The notes: generated by a model from the sequence alone, not told the origin. 64,000 bases of DNA from Lepidostoma basale (GCA_022606425.2 JAHDVF020000104.1:186001-250000); one strand, 5' to 3'; counted from the first letter of the stretch, positions 1-10,986 are shown. A program made the numbers and translations.

Positions 1-118
1 GGAATCCACAACACAGAGCGATTGTGAAAATAGAAGAAAAATAAGCTTATCTTTAATATTTGCCTTCATTTTGTAGTTACACTTTACAGTTACACTTTGT
101 TACAGTTACAGTTACATT

Positions 119-311
119 TATAGTTACACTTTGTATTATAACACTTTTTATTTTTACTAAACTCAGATATGTTTCGGTTACAAATAACCTTTATCAAACA
201 AGTAACCTTTATCAATGTTAAATTTGTATACATTGATAAAGGTTACTTGTAACCGAAACTTGTCGGAGTTCAGTAAAAATAAAAAGTGTTGTAATACAAA
301 GTGTAACTATA
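119..311. repeat. Palindromic element, family A (PLE-like)
   Basis: Two arms (119-197 and 233-311) are near-perfect reverse complements around a 35-base spacer. Each arm contains GGTTAC/GTAACC, CCGAAAC and the AAAAAGTGTT stretch. The left edge abuts a (GTTACA)-rich microsatellite at 75-122. The start of the window (4-40) carries the AATCCACAACACA box seen near several other palindromes. No protein is encoded. Confidence 0.75.
233..266 (+). ncRNA. Hammerhead-like motif, family A (variant core)
   Basis: TTGATAA (233-239), a perfect 6-bp stem II (GGTTAC/GTAACC, 241-254), GAAAC (255-259) and GTC (262-264) lie in hammerhead order. The core differs from CUGANGA at positions 3 and 8 (U3, A8). This could be decay or a compensated 3-8 pair. 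Confidence 0.45.
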
Positions 312-319
312 TTTATTCA

Positions 320-965
320 AATGCAGTGTTATATTTATTAAATAAACTTTCATTGAATTTTTTTAGTACATTTATGATCTATTCTATAAAATGAATCATA
401 TTTTAAATTAATATTTGCAAAACAGAAAGTAAAAATAAACATGTATTATCCCTGAACGCACACAACAATAATAATGTACACTTTACATGTGCGCTGTGTA
501 TGTACATGCGAAGGGATGTTGTATAAATTTTAGTACTGGGACGTGACGATTATATCCCCAGATAAGGGTGTGACCAAATATGCGAGAGAGTGATAACGGC
601 CCAATAAATTGAAATAGAGTTTTCTATTTACATTTAACCATTTTCATTAATCTGTCAGTGGTTAAATAGATCATTGACCCAGATAATGGAAAATTCAATT
701 TAAGCAATACCAATAAATTAATAGCCAGGGGTTTACGGTGATATCACACTGCCCACGATTGTTGTTTCAGTAGAATACTTGTCACAGCGTCTTCGTTACA
801 TAAGTTTTCTAATTAGAAAGTTTGAATTGATTTCTTGATGGTCTCAAAATCTTGCCCATCTTAAAGTAATGAGGTAAATTTGGAATGGTGTTGAAGTTTC
901 ACTAGCCATGGAAAATTATACTAACGAAACGAATGGATTATTATTTTCAATCATAAACCGTTCCT
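320..965. other. No recognisable gene
   Basis: AT-rich DNA with only short frames. I see no repeat shared with the rest of the window and no RNA gene. Confidence 0.5.
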
Positions 966-967
966 TA

Positions 968-1160
968 CCTAACTAACCAGCCGTCACGCCGTCTCCCCGA
1001 AGGGGTATGCCAAAAACGTGTTTTACCACACTGTTGTTTGGTAGCATACTTCTTCCTAAAAATTCATACATTGTGTCATCCACGCACGTTGATTTCTTGG
1101 ACTCCTCACGTTGCCGACTTTCAACAACAATGGTCAACATTTAATATTTGTACTTTCTTA
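968..1160 (-). mobile_element. LINE-TTAG 3' end, decayed
   Basis: It begins with the complement of the tail (CTAACTAACC) and the hairpin CTCCCCGAAGGGG, then the codons for the conserved C-terminal block (MTRCMNVEEAREVC-like) in broken form. It is a 5'-truncated copy reading right to left. Confidence 0.75.
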
Positions 1161-1264
1161 TGAAGTATGTAATTAATGGTGTGGCAATATTAAATATAAT
1201 ATTAATACATTCGTAAATTTGTGTTTAGACCACTTTATTCTTTTCAACGGCGGGAGCGCTCTCT

Positions 1265-1735
1265 GGCGCTCTAAATTCGACAATATGGAAAAATAAAGAC
1301 ATCCATGAGTAAGATGAGAATTTTTAAAGCATGCGAAAGATCAATAATAACATATGGCGTCGAAGCAAGGGCAGACACAGTAAGGACCAAACAAGTTTTG
1401 ACGACTTCCGAAATTAATACACTGAGGTCGATAGCAGGCGAGACACTAAGAAACCTCGCGTGAGGAACACCAGAATAACGTGAGATAAAAGAAGTTGAGG
1501 AAATTATGAGATGGAGCAGACAGAGAAAAGGGGACTGGTATGGTCATGTTCAAAGAATGGACACCACCAGACTCCCCAATATTGCATTGCATAATCAGCC
1601 TCATGGGATTCGTCCACGTGGAAGACCTCCTAAAAGATGGAAAGACAGCTGGGAATCTACCTCACAGGAGGAGCAACACTCCGTAGAACAGACCGCATAG
1701 GTCTGCAACAAGGAAAAAGAAGAAGAAGAAGATGA
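1265..1735 (+). mobile_element. LINE-GAA fragment, C-terminal part of RT protein
   Basis: The sequence matches the same domain as the best copy at 63265: an ATWKNKD-like start, an ITYGVEARADT block, and then an open segment (1506-1700) with RWSRQRKGDWYGHVQRM and RGRPPKRWKDSWES. That order is typical of the C-terminal tail of some non-LTR retrotransposon proteins. Several stops break the 5' half. A hairpin AGACC-GCATA-GGTCT (1690-1704) precedes the GAA-rich tail (1718-1733). The fragment is 5'-truncated and non-functional. Confidence 0.85.
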
Positions 1736-1757
1736 ATATTATATTTAATATTTGATT

Positions 1758-1990
1758 TTCTACTTCTTCCTCTTCTCTTGATTTATTTAGGATTATGTTA
1801 TTTCTTGGAGCCCGTTTCTGAGATGTAGATGTCCAGCTGTCTCGCCATCTTTTTTGTGGTCTTTCTGCAAGTCGATTGACTGTACTTTATTTACCGCTTT
1901 TCTTATCGTTCTTTCAGAGCACGATCTCTCCGCATGGTCTCTTCAGTAACGCCTTCTCATTATTCCCCATCGCACAACATCGCAGATCTT
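1758..1990 (-). mobile_element. LINE-GAA fragment, variant subfamily
   Basis: Reads leftward: a DVVRWG-like block, then GDSWTSTSQ-like codons, ending in a complement of GAA repeats at 1760-1780. It lies tail to tail with the copy at 1265-1735. Its 3' part matches the fragment at 41645-41740 better than the other copies. Confidence 0.65.
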
Positions 1991-2124
1991 CTTACTTGAA
2001 TTAATAACATTATATGTTAAATTATTTTTATTTTGTTAATTTATTTTATATCATTGTATTTCATATCATTGTATTTTATATTATTTGTTTTAGATTTATT
2101 TTGTGGGTGTTTTTCGATCGAAGT

Positions 2125-2315
2125 TGTCATTTCTATCTTACTTCATCATTAGATATTCTATCATACATTGTTTTTCCGCACATCCTTCTTAGTGACCTCA
2201 TTTCTACGACATTTATCTTACTTTCATCCTTTTTCTGCCAACCCCAAGCTTCACTTCCATACATAAGGGTCGGCACTAGAACTCCATTGTGCACTGCCAT
2301 CATTGCTTCTTTAAT
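2125..2315 (-). mobile_element. LINE-TTAG internal fragment
   Basis: Complement encodes the segment AVHNGVLVPTLMYGSEAW...MRSLRRMC, as in the copy at 21838-22745. Neither end of the element is present. It stops directly at the left arm of palindrome E. Confidence 0.75.
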
Positions 2316-2318
2316 TTT

Positions 2319-2510
2319 ATCAAACCAACTGGTTTCCCTCCCACCGGAGCTTCGTCAGGGCTATACAACAAACTGTTTTGCAACCCTGACAAAGCTCCGG
2401 TGGGAGCGAAACCGGTTGGTTTGACAAAAATAAGTTTTTTTAAAAACAAATAAAAGTGTATTAAATTTATTTTTAATAATGCCATAACACAAATGAGGTG
2501 CTTCATAGGT
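2319..2510. repeat. Palindromic element, family E (PLE-like)
   Basis: Arms 2319-2363 and 2383-2427 are reverse complements containing CAACCGGTTTCGCTCCCACC. To the right, the text ATAATGCCATAACACAAATG recurs in relatives near 15455 and 15965, so the element extends to about 2510. Confidence 0.7.
2322..2362 (-). ncRNA. Hammerhead-like ribozyme, family E
   Basis: On the minus strand: CUGACGA (2352-2358, consensus CUGANGA), stem II GCUCC/GGGAG, GAAAC (2332-2336). In the partner arm (+) the core is CUGACAA, with stem III ACCGGU and GUU as cleavage triplet. There stem I pairs AACC with GGUU. Confidence 0.6.
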
Positions 2511-2757
2511 ACTCGTAAGTTAAACGATTTTAAAATTAATTTGGATACCTGAATGCAGTTCAGACAAACACAATGAATTTTTTATAAGAAAACATTACTA
2601 TTCAATGCAAAGCTACCCACGATATTGTGTTCCGTACAGAAAGTAAACAGGGCAATCGTTAAGGGAAGGATAACGTGAACACACGCAATATTTCAGATGT
2701 TCCTGATTATAAAGTAAAGCCCTTCCTATTGTAGGGAGACCCTTCCGCGGAGAGACC

Positions 2758-2919
2758 CTTGCGCGGGAGATGCCTATTGGTGGTGATGAGGCTCCTAACC
2801 TATCACACCGTGTCTTCCGCGGGGTTAAAAAAGAGAAGGATTGAGTGCCGCATCGGTTAAAGTGTGACAGTCCATTCTTTCAGCCTACCCTTTCGGAGAG
2901 ACGGCGTGATGGTTAGTTT
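2758..2919 (+). mobile_element. SINE-TTAG, 5'-truncated
   Basis: Contains GGGAGATGCCTATTGGTGG, the CATCACACCGTGTC-like block and a 3' end (GTCCATTCTTTCAGCCTACC, GGCGTGATGGTTAGTT) that is the same as the end of LINE-TTAG. Only one and a half tail units are left. Confidence 0.8.
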
Positions 2920-2924
2920 TTTAT

Positions 2925-3420
2925 TAATATGTTTTCCATTAAGTTTTTACTCTTATTTGAAATATTCCAATTTTGAAATACAGTATTTATGAGTTTTTAG
3001 TTCAAAAAATTGAAAAATAATGACAAACAAAAAAATTGAGAATGCGCGGTCGTTTGTGTCAAGAAAATAAACAGTTTTTAAATGTTTTGGCAATGTGAAG
3101 GCACAAAGGAAACAAAAGAGCTAGCGCGGTCTTTAATCCCCCATTTCCTGCAGGCTCCCCACATAACCTTACTGTCGCTTCTCCGCCACATAGCAGATCT
3201 TTGTGGGAGGCTTCTGTTTGTGCAAGGGCTCTCGCGCTACGAAATCATTATTGCGATTTTCTGAAAATGCAGAAAATTCACACCACGCTGTAACAGATAA
3301 TGAAAGAATAAAAATGTTTCCACAATATATGCTGAATAAAAACTTCTATTTTTATTATTAAATATTATGCCATTATTTTTCTTGAACAATAATGTAAAAT
3401 ATTTTTTGTGAATGTATACT
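2925..3420. other. No recognisable gene
   Basis: Mostly AT-rich. A GC-richer patch at 3110-3250 has an open frame of 60 codons without recognisable domain or splice context. I do not call it a gene. Confidence 0.4.
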
Positions 3421-4003
3421 TATACTTGTATACGAATACTGGATTTCACCCACCGTGGGTTATCAATTTTGATTTAATTGTACCTCAATAGAGACGAAGA
3501 TGCAAATTGGAAACTGAATATTGTTGATCAAGGTGTTTACAGGACTTATGACCTGTCATTGGTTGGGTTAAGCGCACGCTTTGTGTAATTACAACATTCC
3601 ACATTTCTTTATGACCATATCTGACAAATTTTTGGAAGTTTTATATATGTTAAAGTCCTATGCCAGATTTGGCTAGGCACATTGAAACACATTGAAGCAC
3701 ATTGAAAGAGATTTGGATATGCACATTGAAACTGACATGTGAACACATTGAAGCACATTGAAACAGATTTGGATAGGCACATTGTAACTGACATGTGAAA
3801 TCTGGCATAGGACTTTAACATATATACAACTTCCAAAAATTTGTCAGACATGGTCATAAAGAAAGGTGGAATGGGGAATGTTGTAATTACATAAAGCGTG
3901 CGCTTAATCCAACCAATGACAGGTCATAAGTCCTGTTAACACCTTGATCAACCATATTCAGTTTCCAATTTGCATCTTCGTCCTCTATTGAGATACAATA
4001 AAA
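3420..4003. mobile_element. Foldback element with long inverted arms
   Basis: Arms of roughly 180 bp (about 3476-3660 and 3808-4000) are reverse complements. They share CTCAATAGAGACGAAGATGC, AAGGTGTTTACAGGACTTATG, GACCTGTCATTGGTTGGG and ACAACTTCC. An outer motif at 3420-3470 (ATACTGGATTTCACCCACCG) recurs at other copies. No transposase is present. It is mobilised in trans or is a derived PLE-like structure. Confidence 0.75.
3663..3805. repeat. CACATTGAA tandem in foldback loop
   Basis: The loop of the foldback element holds six to seven copies of CACATTGAA-like units, joined by GATTTGGATAGG and GACATGTGAA. No other foldback copy in the window has this array. Confidence 0.8.
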
Positions 4004-4016
4004 TAATGTAAAACTT

Positions 4017-4950
4017 CATAATAACTAACAAACTAACTAACCATCACTCCGTCCCTCCGAAAAAGTAGGCAGAAAGAATGGACTGTTACACTTTAACCGA
4101 TGCTTCACTCCAGAGACGCGGTGTGATAGGATGTGAACCTCATCGCCACCAATAGGCATCTCCCGCGCATACTTGGATCGTCCAACATCCATAAAATAAA
4201 TCTTATACAAATTATATAAAATACAATGATATAGAATAAAAATAAAAACAAAATAAAACTAATTTTTGTGAAATGTATACTTGTATCTGTATACGAATCC
4301 TGGATTTTCACCTGTGGGTGGTTAATTTAAATTTTTAATTGTATCTCAATAGAGACGAAGAAACAAACTGGAAACTGAATATGGATGATCAAGGTGTTTA
4401 CAGGTGTTTTCAAGGTGTTCACAAATATTTGTAAATATTCTGGTCAATTATTTGGCGTATAAAATAGGAGTGGATACTCCAGGCGACTTCTAACAGTGCG
4501 CTAGGAGGCGGTAGCCTCTTTGCATTGTGTTAATAAAGTAGTTTGCTAAATGCTAAACAATCATTCTTCATAGATGGCGTTAGTGGATGGATTGTATAGA
4601 TTAATCTTAAAAAATTAATTAGTACAATCAAATCTACATAGATGGCTAACTGGAACTGCCACGTGAAGATATGTATGGATTTGGAGTATATATACAACTT
4701 CCAAAAATGTATCATACATGATCATAATAACAATGGTGGAATGGGGAATGTTGTAATTACATAAAGCGTGCGCTTAACCCAACCAATGACAGGTCATAAG
4801 TCCTGTAAACACCTTGATCATCCATATTCAGTTTCCAGTTTGTTTCTTCGTCTCTATTGAGATACAATTAAAAATTTAAAACTAATTTAACACATAATGT
4901 TCTTTTATGATAGATGGTGCACATGTTGACAGTTGGACGATCCGGACTAT
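4017..4950 (-). mobile_element. SINE-TTAG, split by a foldback insertion
   Basis: 3' part at 4017-4268 (tail CTAACTAACC, GGCAGAAAGAATGGAC, CACCAATAGGCATCTCCCGC) and 5' part at 4877-4950 (TAACACATAATGTTCTTTT, GATGGTGCAC, GACGATCCGGAC). The two parts are continuous in copies at 27995 and 28803. The gap is the foldback element at 4269-4876. The copied stretch AAAACTAATTT flanks the insertion on both sides. Confidence 0.85.
4269..4876 (+). mobile_element. Foldback element inserted in SINE-TTAG
   Basis: Terminal arms 4332-4406 and 4803-4876 are perfect or near-perfect reverse complements of about 75 bp. The interior has TATAAAATAG (4459), a hairpin around ATACTCCAGGCG, TTAATAAAG (4530) and GATGGCGTTAGTG. 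The likely target duplication is AAAACTAATTT (11 bp), read from both edges. Confidence 0.8.
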
Positions 4951-5214
4951 TGTGTTTATTTCATTTACATTCCACGAATCAACTTTTTTTTTTAAATTAA
5001 CTGTAATTAGGCACTTAAAACAATCCAACAACATTAAGAATTTAAAAACATTATTAAATAAATTATTTTTATTGTCATTGGAACACACGAAAAATGTATT
5101 TTTACACCATAATTCTTTATATAAACAAAAAAAAAAATGCATAATTTTAATATCAAAACAATAAAAACGTATAACGTGTCACAACTAACTATTATAATTT
5201 CATAAGCGTTTTTC

Positions 5215-5295
5215 ATATATCATATGTTTATAGAATTTTATTGTACTAGGAATGACACATTTTGTCTTACTAAGGCATTGTTAAAAGGTTATAAT
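5215..5295 (-). repeat. Family H palindrome arm, fragment
   Basis: Carries AATGACACATTTTGTCTTAC and TAAGGCATTG, the complement of the family H hammerhead-like arm. Truncated at the adjoining SINE tail. Confidence 0.6.
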
Positions 5296-5298
5296 AAC

Positions 5299-5475
5299 TA
5301 ACTAACTAACTAACCATCACGCCGTCTCCCCGAAAGTGTAGGCAGAAAGAATGGACTGTCACACTTAGCCGATGCGGCACTCCATCCTTCTTTTTTCACC
5401 CCGCGGGAGACGCGGTGTGATGGGTTGCGATCCTCATCGCCACCAATAGGCATCTCCCGCGCACACTTCGAAAAA
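5299..5475 (-). mobile_element. SINE-TTAG, 5'-truncated
   Basis: Complement of tail (CTAACTAACTAACC), then GGCAGAAAGAATGGACTGTC, the CCCGCGGGAGACGCGGTGTG block and CACCAATAGGCATCTCCC. It ends near 5475, so the upstream part is missing. Confidence 0.85.
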
Positions 5476-5601
5476 CAGTCCCTTAAAAAACGTAAAATAG
5501 GGGTTTCACTGCATGTATGTAATAAAGATATCCTTTTTACATAGTGTTCTCATTTTATCGCTTTGCACTGCTTTACCGCGTGATATTTTCAAGAAAAATA
5601 C

Positions 5602-5668
5602 GTAATAATATATATTTAATATTGCATATTTAATATACATTTAGGTAATAATAATATATATTTAATAT
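5602..5668. repeat. Short tandem duplication
   Basis: GTAATAATATATATTTAATA appears twice, about 42 bases apart, in AT-rich DNA. Confidence 0.6.
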
Positions 5669-5737
5669 TGTCTAACGCTCTACTCAACAGCTATAGATAT
5701 TTATTGATGAGGGTGAATAAAAGTTTATTGATTACGA

Positions 5738-5850
5738 AATAATAATGTAAAACTCCACATTTAACAATTAATACAAATCAAAACGTCTGTTTTCTAGAAG
5801 TTTTATTATTAATTATGGGAATGGTATGTTTCACCTTGGTAAGGTATATG
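5738..5850 (-). repeat. Family H palindrome arm
   Basis: AATAATGTAAAACTCCACAT, CGTCTGTTTTCTAGAAG and GTATGTTTCACCTTGG are the family H left arm as in 40135-40250. No partner arm is present. Confidence 0.7.
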
Positions 5851-6070
5851 AGTTAACTATTATTTGTTCACTATTTTTTAATTATTTCTATTGTGATTGC
5901 ATACAAAATGTTTAAAAAATGTTTTCCCAGAATGGATTACCCCAGTTCGAAGGTATGAAAATAGTGTATATGGTAAATGATCAATAAATAAAATAAAGTT
6001 GCAACAATACAAAATTCAGAATTCGTTAAAAATATTTAACGGACTTGGTCTCAATGTCAATTAAATGATT

Positions 6071-6602
6071 TGTTACATATGAAGGTGATCCACATAAGTG
6101 GACTTCGACGCTGAACCAGCATATTTCATGATGAAATATATTACACGAATAACTGAAAACGCCTGACTCAGGATCTACTTATCAAAACTGATGAGTCGAG
6201 GGCCCAGATTTATTCAGTTTGGTAACTACGTCACTAGAGCAGAGCATCGTGTGAAAATGGAAGCAAAGCATATAAAAGTGGTACATCCGATCACCATGGA
6301 CAGTATTCCTTCTTGCGACTTCTAACCGACACGAGTCTACGCCGTCAAGCTTACGTACGAGAAACCTCCGACCCTCCTACCGAGCTACGCAACTTTCTAC
6401 ACTGCTACGCCACGTAACTTCCGACGAGTCTTCACTCCCGCCGACCGACGCTACTGCCCAGTGAGCCGTCAGCCCCAGCTGCTATCAACGTCCAGGCGCA
6501 CGCTCCATCACGAGTACATAATACTGTTAACGTATGATTACTTGTGATCTGCAATAAACGCTGAAACCTCCACTGCTTTTAACTCTCACCACACCCCCCA
6601 AA
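6071..6602 (+). mobile_element. LTR of a Ty3/Gypsy-type or similar retrotransposon
   Basis: A second copy lies at 60289-60909. Shared marks are CGCCTGACTCAGGA, TATAAAAG (6271-6278, promoter), CTTCTAACCGACACGAGTC, GCTACGCAAC and AATAAA (6553-6558, polyadenylation). It ends with CACACCCCCCA. The 5' end is uncertain: a TGTTA at 6071 is my guess. It is far more GC-rich than its surroundings. Confidence 0.75.
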
Positions 6603-6640
6603 GTGGTGACCCCGACGACGGCCTGTCATCCCCCAAACAT
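6603..6640 (+). promoter_or_regulatory. Primer-binding-site-like stretch after LTR
   Basis: GTGGTGACCCCGACGACGG follows the LTR directly, a stretch resembling the start of the internal region of many metazoan LTR retrotransposons. The internal region is lost after about 6640, so this is an LTR plus remnant rather than a full element. Confidence 0.5.
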
Positions 6641-7008
6641 AAAATTTAGATTGTATTTATACACATTAATATTATACATATGTCTAAATATTATTAATCA
6701 AACCATTACACGATGCATGCAATTTTAAATTCTTCTTGTACCATGTCGTAAGCCTTAACTAGATTTACAAAGAGCACAGTTGGTATTCTTAGTATTGTTT
6801 GTAGAAGAATAATTCTTCTGTGTACGTACCTTTCCAATTACTGAAACTTGGCTTGCATCGTTGAGTACGTTGAACAATCCTCTGTCATAGCAAAGCGTTT
6901 CTTTGTGCTCCGGATCCCAGACCAATATGTAAAATAGCTCTGTGCATGTGATATGCAGATCTTACTATTTACAAACAAAATTCAAATTTTATATATTTAA
7001 AAATATAT

Positions 7009-7200
7009 ATCTAACAAATCAACCAGTACGTCGTCTTTCCGAAGGGGTGGGCAAAAATAATGAACTGCCACACTCTTTCCTGACATACTTCTCTCGCTTC
7101 CTCCACACACGTCGATTTCTCCGACTCCTCACGTGGGCGACGTTCAATATTGATTTATTTGATTGTGACCCGTTTTCCTCGGTATTTCTCTATTTCTAGT
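7009..7200 (-). mobile_element. LINE-TTAG 3' end
   Basis: Complement of the C-terminal block (HVRSRRNRRAC-like and REVCQERKVWQ-like codons). The tail complement is CTAACAAATC. A deletion joins the TCCTCCACAC and CGTCGATTTC parts. Confidence 0.75.
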
Positions 7201-7254
7201 TAAATTTGCTAATCACAAGGGAAATGGTATCGACAAAAACCTTCTAGAAATGGC

Positions 7255-7555
7255 AGAAATGATAACCCTACGCTCCATCGCATACAGAACTCTTAGAGAT
7301 TCGATCAAAAATGAGACGATAAGGTCTGTTCGTATTTTTGAAGACATAGTAGGGCGAGGAAGATGTAGTATAGATCATGATAAACGCATGGAAGAAATGA
7401 GACGTGAAAATTGTTAATACTGAAAACCCTAGCAGCAGGAGTTTAGCAGGAAGGCCGCCAAAAAGATTGATGGATGGCTGGACGTAATTATCCTAAGACA
7501 GCCCATAGTACCATACAGGACATTCGACCTAGACCAAGATCTAAGAAGAAGATAC
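7255..7555 (+). mobile_element. LINE-GAA relative, strongly decayed
   Basis: Reading with frameshifts gives AYRTLRDSIKNETIRS, a VEDIVGRGR-like block and SLAGRPPKRLMDGW, ending in GAAGAAGATA. It is the same domain order as LINE-GAA but more distant. Confidence 0.6.
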
Positions 7556-7559
7556 TCGT

Positions 7560-8180
7560 CGAAGAGAAAATTCTTGAATGGTCATAGATGTCCTATAAAC
7601 ACGAACATTGAAAATAAGAAGCAAGTAAGATGTGATGATAAGTTTAAATTTAAACTTTGAAAGTATTGGAGTCAAAACACGTGTGGTATTTACATTTTTG
7701 TAGACGAAATTGTTACTTGATTTTTACTACTTCACATCTCATCGAGATGCGGAGAACGCCCGCTAGCAAAATGGCAGCGAGTTTCAAACGAAAAACAACC
7801 GTCTAACAAAGTCAGAAACTGTGTCAGATATAAAGATGAAAATAAAAAAGGAAGCATGAAATGTTCGACCATTTATTGAGTGCATATTTCATACACATGT
7901 ATTTCAAATGTGTAGTTATTTAAATTTATAGATAAAATATATGTCAACTTAATTTTTATTTATATGTTTGAAGTACATACATGTTTTTATTTTATTATTA
8001 CAATATTATTTAAACAACTTAAAAAACCTTAAAAACCATTTGGTTTTGATTCCAAATAATCGGATATTCTATAAATTTTGCTACTTATAATATATGATAT
8101 AAAAAATAAACGTACTTTGAAATCACATTTAGAATTACATTAAATTAAATATATTTCCAAGTATTTATTATTACTTAGGC
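7560..8180. other. No recognisable gene
   Basis: AT-rich, no shared repeat seen and no open frame of interest. Confidence 0.45.
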
Positions 8181-8310
8181 AATAATATAAAACTCCATGT
8201 CAAATAATTAATTCGAATGAAAACGTTTGTTTTCTAGAATTTTATTATCCTTATAGGAATGAGACATTTCGTCTTACAAAGGCATTATCCAATTTCTGAT
8301 GTCTTTACAA
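8180..8310 (-). repeat. Family H palindrome arm
   Basis: GAAAACGTTTGTTTTCTAGA, then GGAATGAGACATTTCGTC and AAAGGCATTATCCAATT: the left-arm (complement) orientation of the family H hammerhead-like motif. Confidence 0.7.
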
Positions 8311-8874
8311 AAACGAACCCCAAAGGACGTGCTTGGTATTTTAATGTACAAAAATGTTATGAGAAACTTACTAGAGTCGGTTTAACACTAAATTTGGTAT
8401 AAATCATGACGCGCCGAAACAAAAATATGGTCTCCAAAAGTACAATAATAAATCTACTTGTTTTGCGAAGTTTGAGGTGTTTTCCTCGTAAATCTACCGT
8501 CACACTTTGCCGAGTAAATCATGCAGAAAGGTTGTTTCTAAAAGGAGCGTTTGAAACTTTTTGAGTAAAGCTTTTAAGCCGTTTTCAATCATTCGGATGC
8601 AACTTAACATCGCTCGAATGAAATTGGATGAATTTATCACTTTATATAAATATTGCAATACAGTATTTTAAGATCTTTCGTATTTTGCTTGAGACCATAC
8701 AATGCATATTGTATAACACTATCAAAGTAATGAATATTTCACTGTACCTGTAATTATTAGTTGATTATTAAATAACAATAATATGTCATGTTATAAAAGT
8801 TTTTATAATATCATGGTTGATATTTTCATAATTAATCAATCAACAAAGTAAACACTTATAAAAAGTAATAATTA

Positions 8875-8907
8875 AAGAAAATGGATATAGAATATATCCA
8901 TTTTCTT
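8875..8907. repeat. Perfect 15-bp hairpin, GAA loop
   Basis: AAGAAAATGGATATA (8875-8889) and its exact complement (8893-8907) are separated by three bases. No promoter or known element adjoins it. Confidence 0.8.
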
Positions 8908-9118
8908 AAATTATATATAGGTTTAATTTAATGACATAATAATTAAATAAAATTAATATTGAAATAGAACCATTTTTGTCTACACAGATTTCATCTGTGA
9001 CCGATTCAAGGCAATTTTTTATTTATTTTTGTTTATGATGTTATTTATTTTTACCACGATAATTATACGCTATTTTTTCAAAAAATTAACATCATCATTC
9101 GGTCGTTACTTGAGAACA

Positions 9119-9740
9119 TTATACAACCATCCCTGTAGAGGTAGGCAGAGAGAGAATGGACCGCCACACTACTCTATCCTGAGACACCTCCCTAGCTTCC
9201 TCCAAATTCATTCAACGAGTCATACACACACGTTGATTCTTCCGACTTCTAACATGAATAACCTTTAAAAAAAAATTATTTAGTCACGACATGTTTTCCT
9301 CGTTCTAACTCGACTCCATAATCCATTTACATAATTAACATATATTTTCTAAACAATTATTTCTCCATCCATGACCTCCATATGTCCGAACCAACGCAGT
9401 GATCCTTCCATAATTTTGTTCATAATATCTTCTTCCGCTCTACATTCCTTTCTTAACTTAAATTAAGTGTTGGGAGCAGAACACAATTGCAAACGGCTGT
9501 TTTTGCTTTCATTGATAAATTCTTGTTTCCAATAACTATTTTTAAAGCTCTATTCACTTTGTTACCCGCACCAACCCTTGTTTAGTCGTCACTATCCGTT
9601 CGGCCATCCGCTGTGAACATGCTACCTAAATACACAAATTCACTCACCTGCACCAAGTTTTCTTCGTTCACACTTATGTTACAAACTGTCATTTGCTCTT
9701 CCCATTCAAAAATCATTACCTTTGACTTTATATCACCTTT
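9119..9740 (-). mobile_element. LINE-TTAG subfamily B, fragment
   Basis: The complement encodes, with breaks, KVMIFEWEEQMTVCNISVN, FVYLGSMF, RVGAGNKVNRALKIVI and the C-terminal block. That corresponds to the RT connection region and tail. The 3' hairpin is CCTCTACAGGGA instead of CCCCTTCGGGG. Confidence 0.8.
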
Positions 9741-9744
9741 TTGA

Positions 9745-10475
9745 GAACATTATAGGAGGCAATAAATCTAATTACTAATATACGGTAATCAATTTAAAGT
9801 TCCATTTATATATTAGAACGCGTATTTTTTTCTCACCTCACATACTGTGTGCCTTGAATCAATAAAGAAAGTTAATAAATTCCCAGTGTAGAGGACATTT
9901 TTTATAAAACCCTCAAACCCTCACTGCAGATATAAAACAAAAATGTGAAATTTTCATCGAAATCGCTCCAGTAGTTGTCGAGTTTACTAGTTACACAAAT
10001 ATGAACATTGCCTTTAATTTATGTAGATCTATAATCTATAATATGGTCTATAATCTCAATAAGATTTGTTTTCATTCTAAAGATCGATGTTGAAAACGAC
10101 TTCAATTTTTAGAGTAAAGTTTCCTCCATTATAAAACTTTCTTAAAGATGTGAAGTTTACTAATATTTTTTTAACGTTAATATAGTCATATAGCTCCTTG
10201 AATCCCTTTTATATTAATAATATGAAATTTTACGATGTAAATGTCTGATAAAAATAAAAGTTTGAGGTTACGTAGGAATATCATCCATCAATGTCATCGT
10301 TTGCGTTATTTAATATAACTTATTATATTTTTTGTTTGAAACAGTCAATCATTTACGATAGTACCTGAAAAGTTTATTTCCAAATTTTTCAAATAAATTG
10401 GCAAGCAATGACTAACCTAGTTCAATTCATTTTAATTTATATGATATCAAACAATTTATTCAACACTTATTTGTA
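9745..10475. other. No recognisable gene
   Basis: AT-rich. A short stretch resembling a LINE 3' region (CAAACCCTCACTGCAGATA, CGAAATCGCTCCAGTAG at 9907-9980) may be a remnant. Nothing else is recognisable. Confidence 0.4.
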
Positions 10476-10479
10476 TTTA

Positions 10480-10885
10480 TCTGCTTCTTCAAGTGCTCTG
10501 TCGGGTCCCCCTAACCTTGGCGATCACCTCGGCGAACCTGTCCCTGTCCTGCGTCGCTCGGAATAGCTTTTCCACACTTCGAATGCCGGTCCACTTCCTT
10601 ATGTTTCGCATCCAGGTTATCTGTTTCTTTTCGGATCCTCGGCGTCCTTCAAATTTCGAGAAGGCGGTATTTCTCCCCACGTAGCACATGACCCAGATAT
10701 GAAATCTTCCGAACCTTGATAGTTTAACAGCTCCCTGTCAACTCTAGCTCGCCTGGTGACTTCGGTATTGGTAACCATGTCTGTCATTCTGAGCATTCGG
10801 CGATAGAGCCACATTTCAAATGCTTCCAATTTGTTCATTGAGTTGACTTTTAAGGTTCACGTTTCACATCCATACAATAAAACAG
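10480..10885 (-). mobile_element. Third LINE family, RT C-terminal fragment
   Basis: The complement encodes KVNSMNKLEAFEMWLYRRML, RMTDMVTNTEVTRRARVDRE and, after a frameshift, the RNIRKWTGIRSVEKLFRATQ segment and RDRFAEVIAKV. The same family is at 21185-21625 (+). The tail is a short complement of GAAGAAG. Two frames are needed, so it is dead. Confidence 0.7.
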
Positions 10886-10947
10886 ACCACACATGTATTT
10901 ATACGAAAGATAATTAGTTATTTAAAGAAAACTAATAAATGGAAGTC

Positions 10948-10986
10948 CAGATTATTTGTGGAAGTTCGACTTCCACAAATAATCTG
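10948..10986. repeat. Perfect 18-bp hairpin
   Basis: CAGATTATTTGTGGAAGT and its exact complement are separated by TCG. It lies about 65 bases before the hammerhead-like motif at 11052, so both may belong to one element. Confidence 0.8.

Noticed and set aside
2014..2424. Open frame of 136 codons on the plus strand
   Set aside because: It runs over AT-rich DNA, the complement of a LINE-TTAG fragment and a palindrome arm. It is an antisense shadow.
3663..3805. CRISPR-like array
   Set aside because: Units are 9 to 40 bases, unevenly spaced, without unique spacers, in a eukaryotic foldback element.
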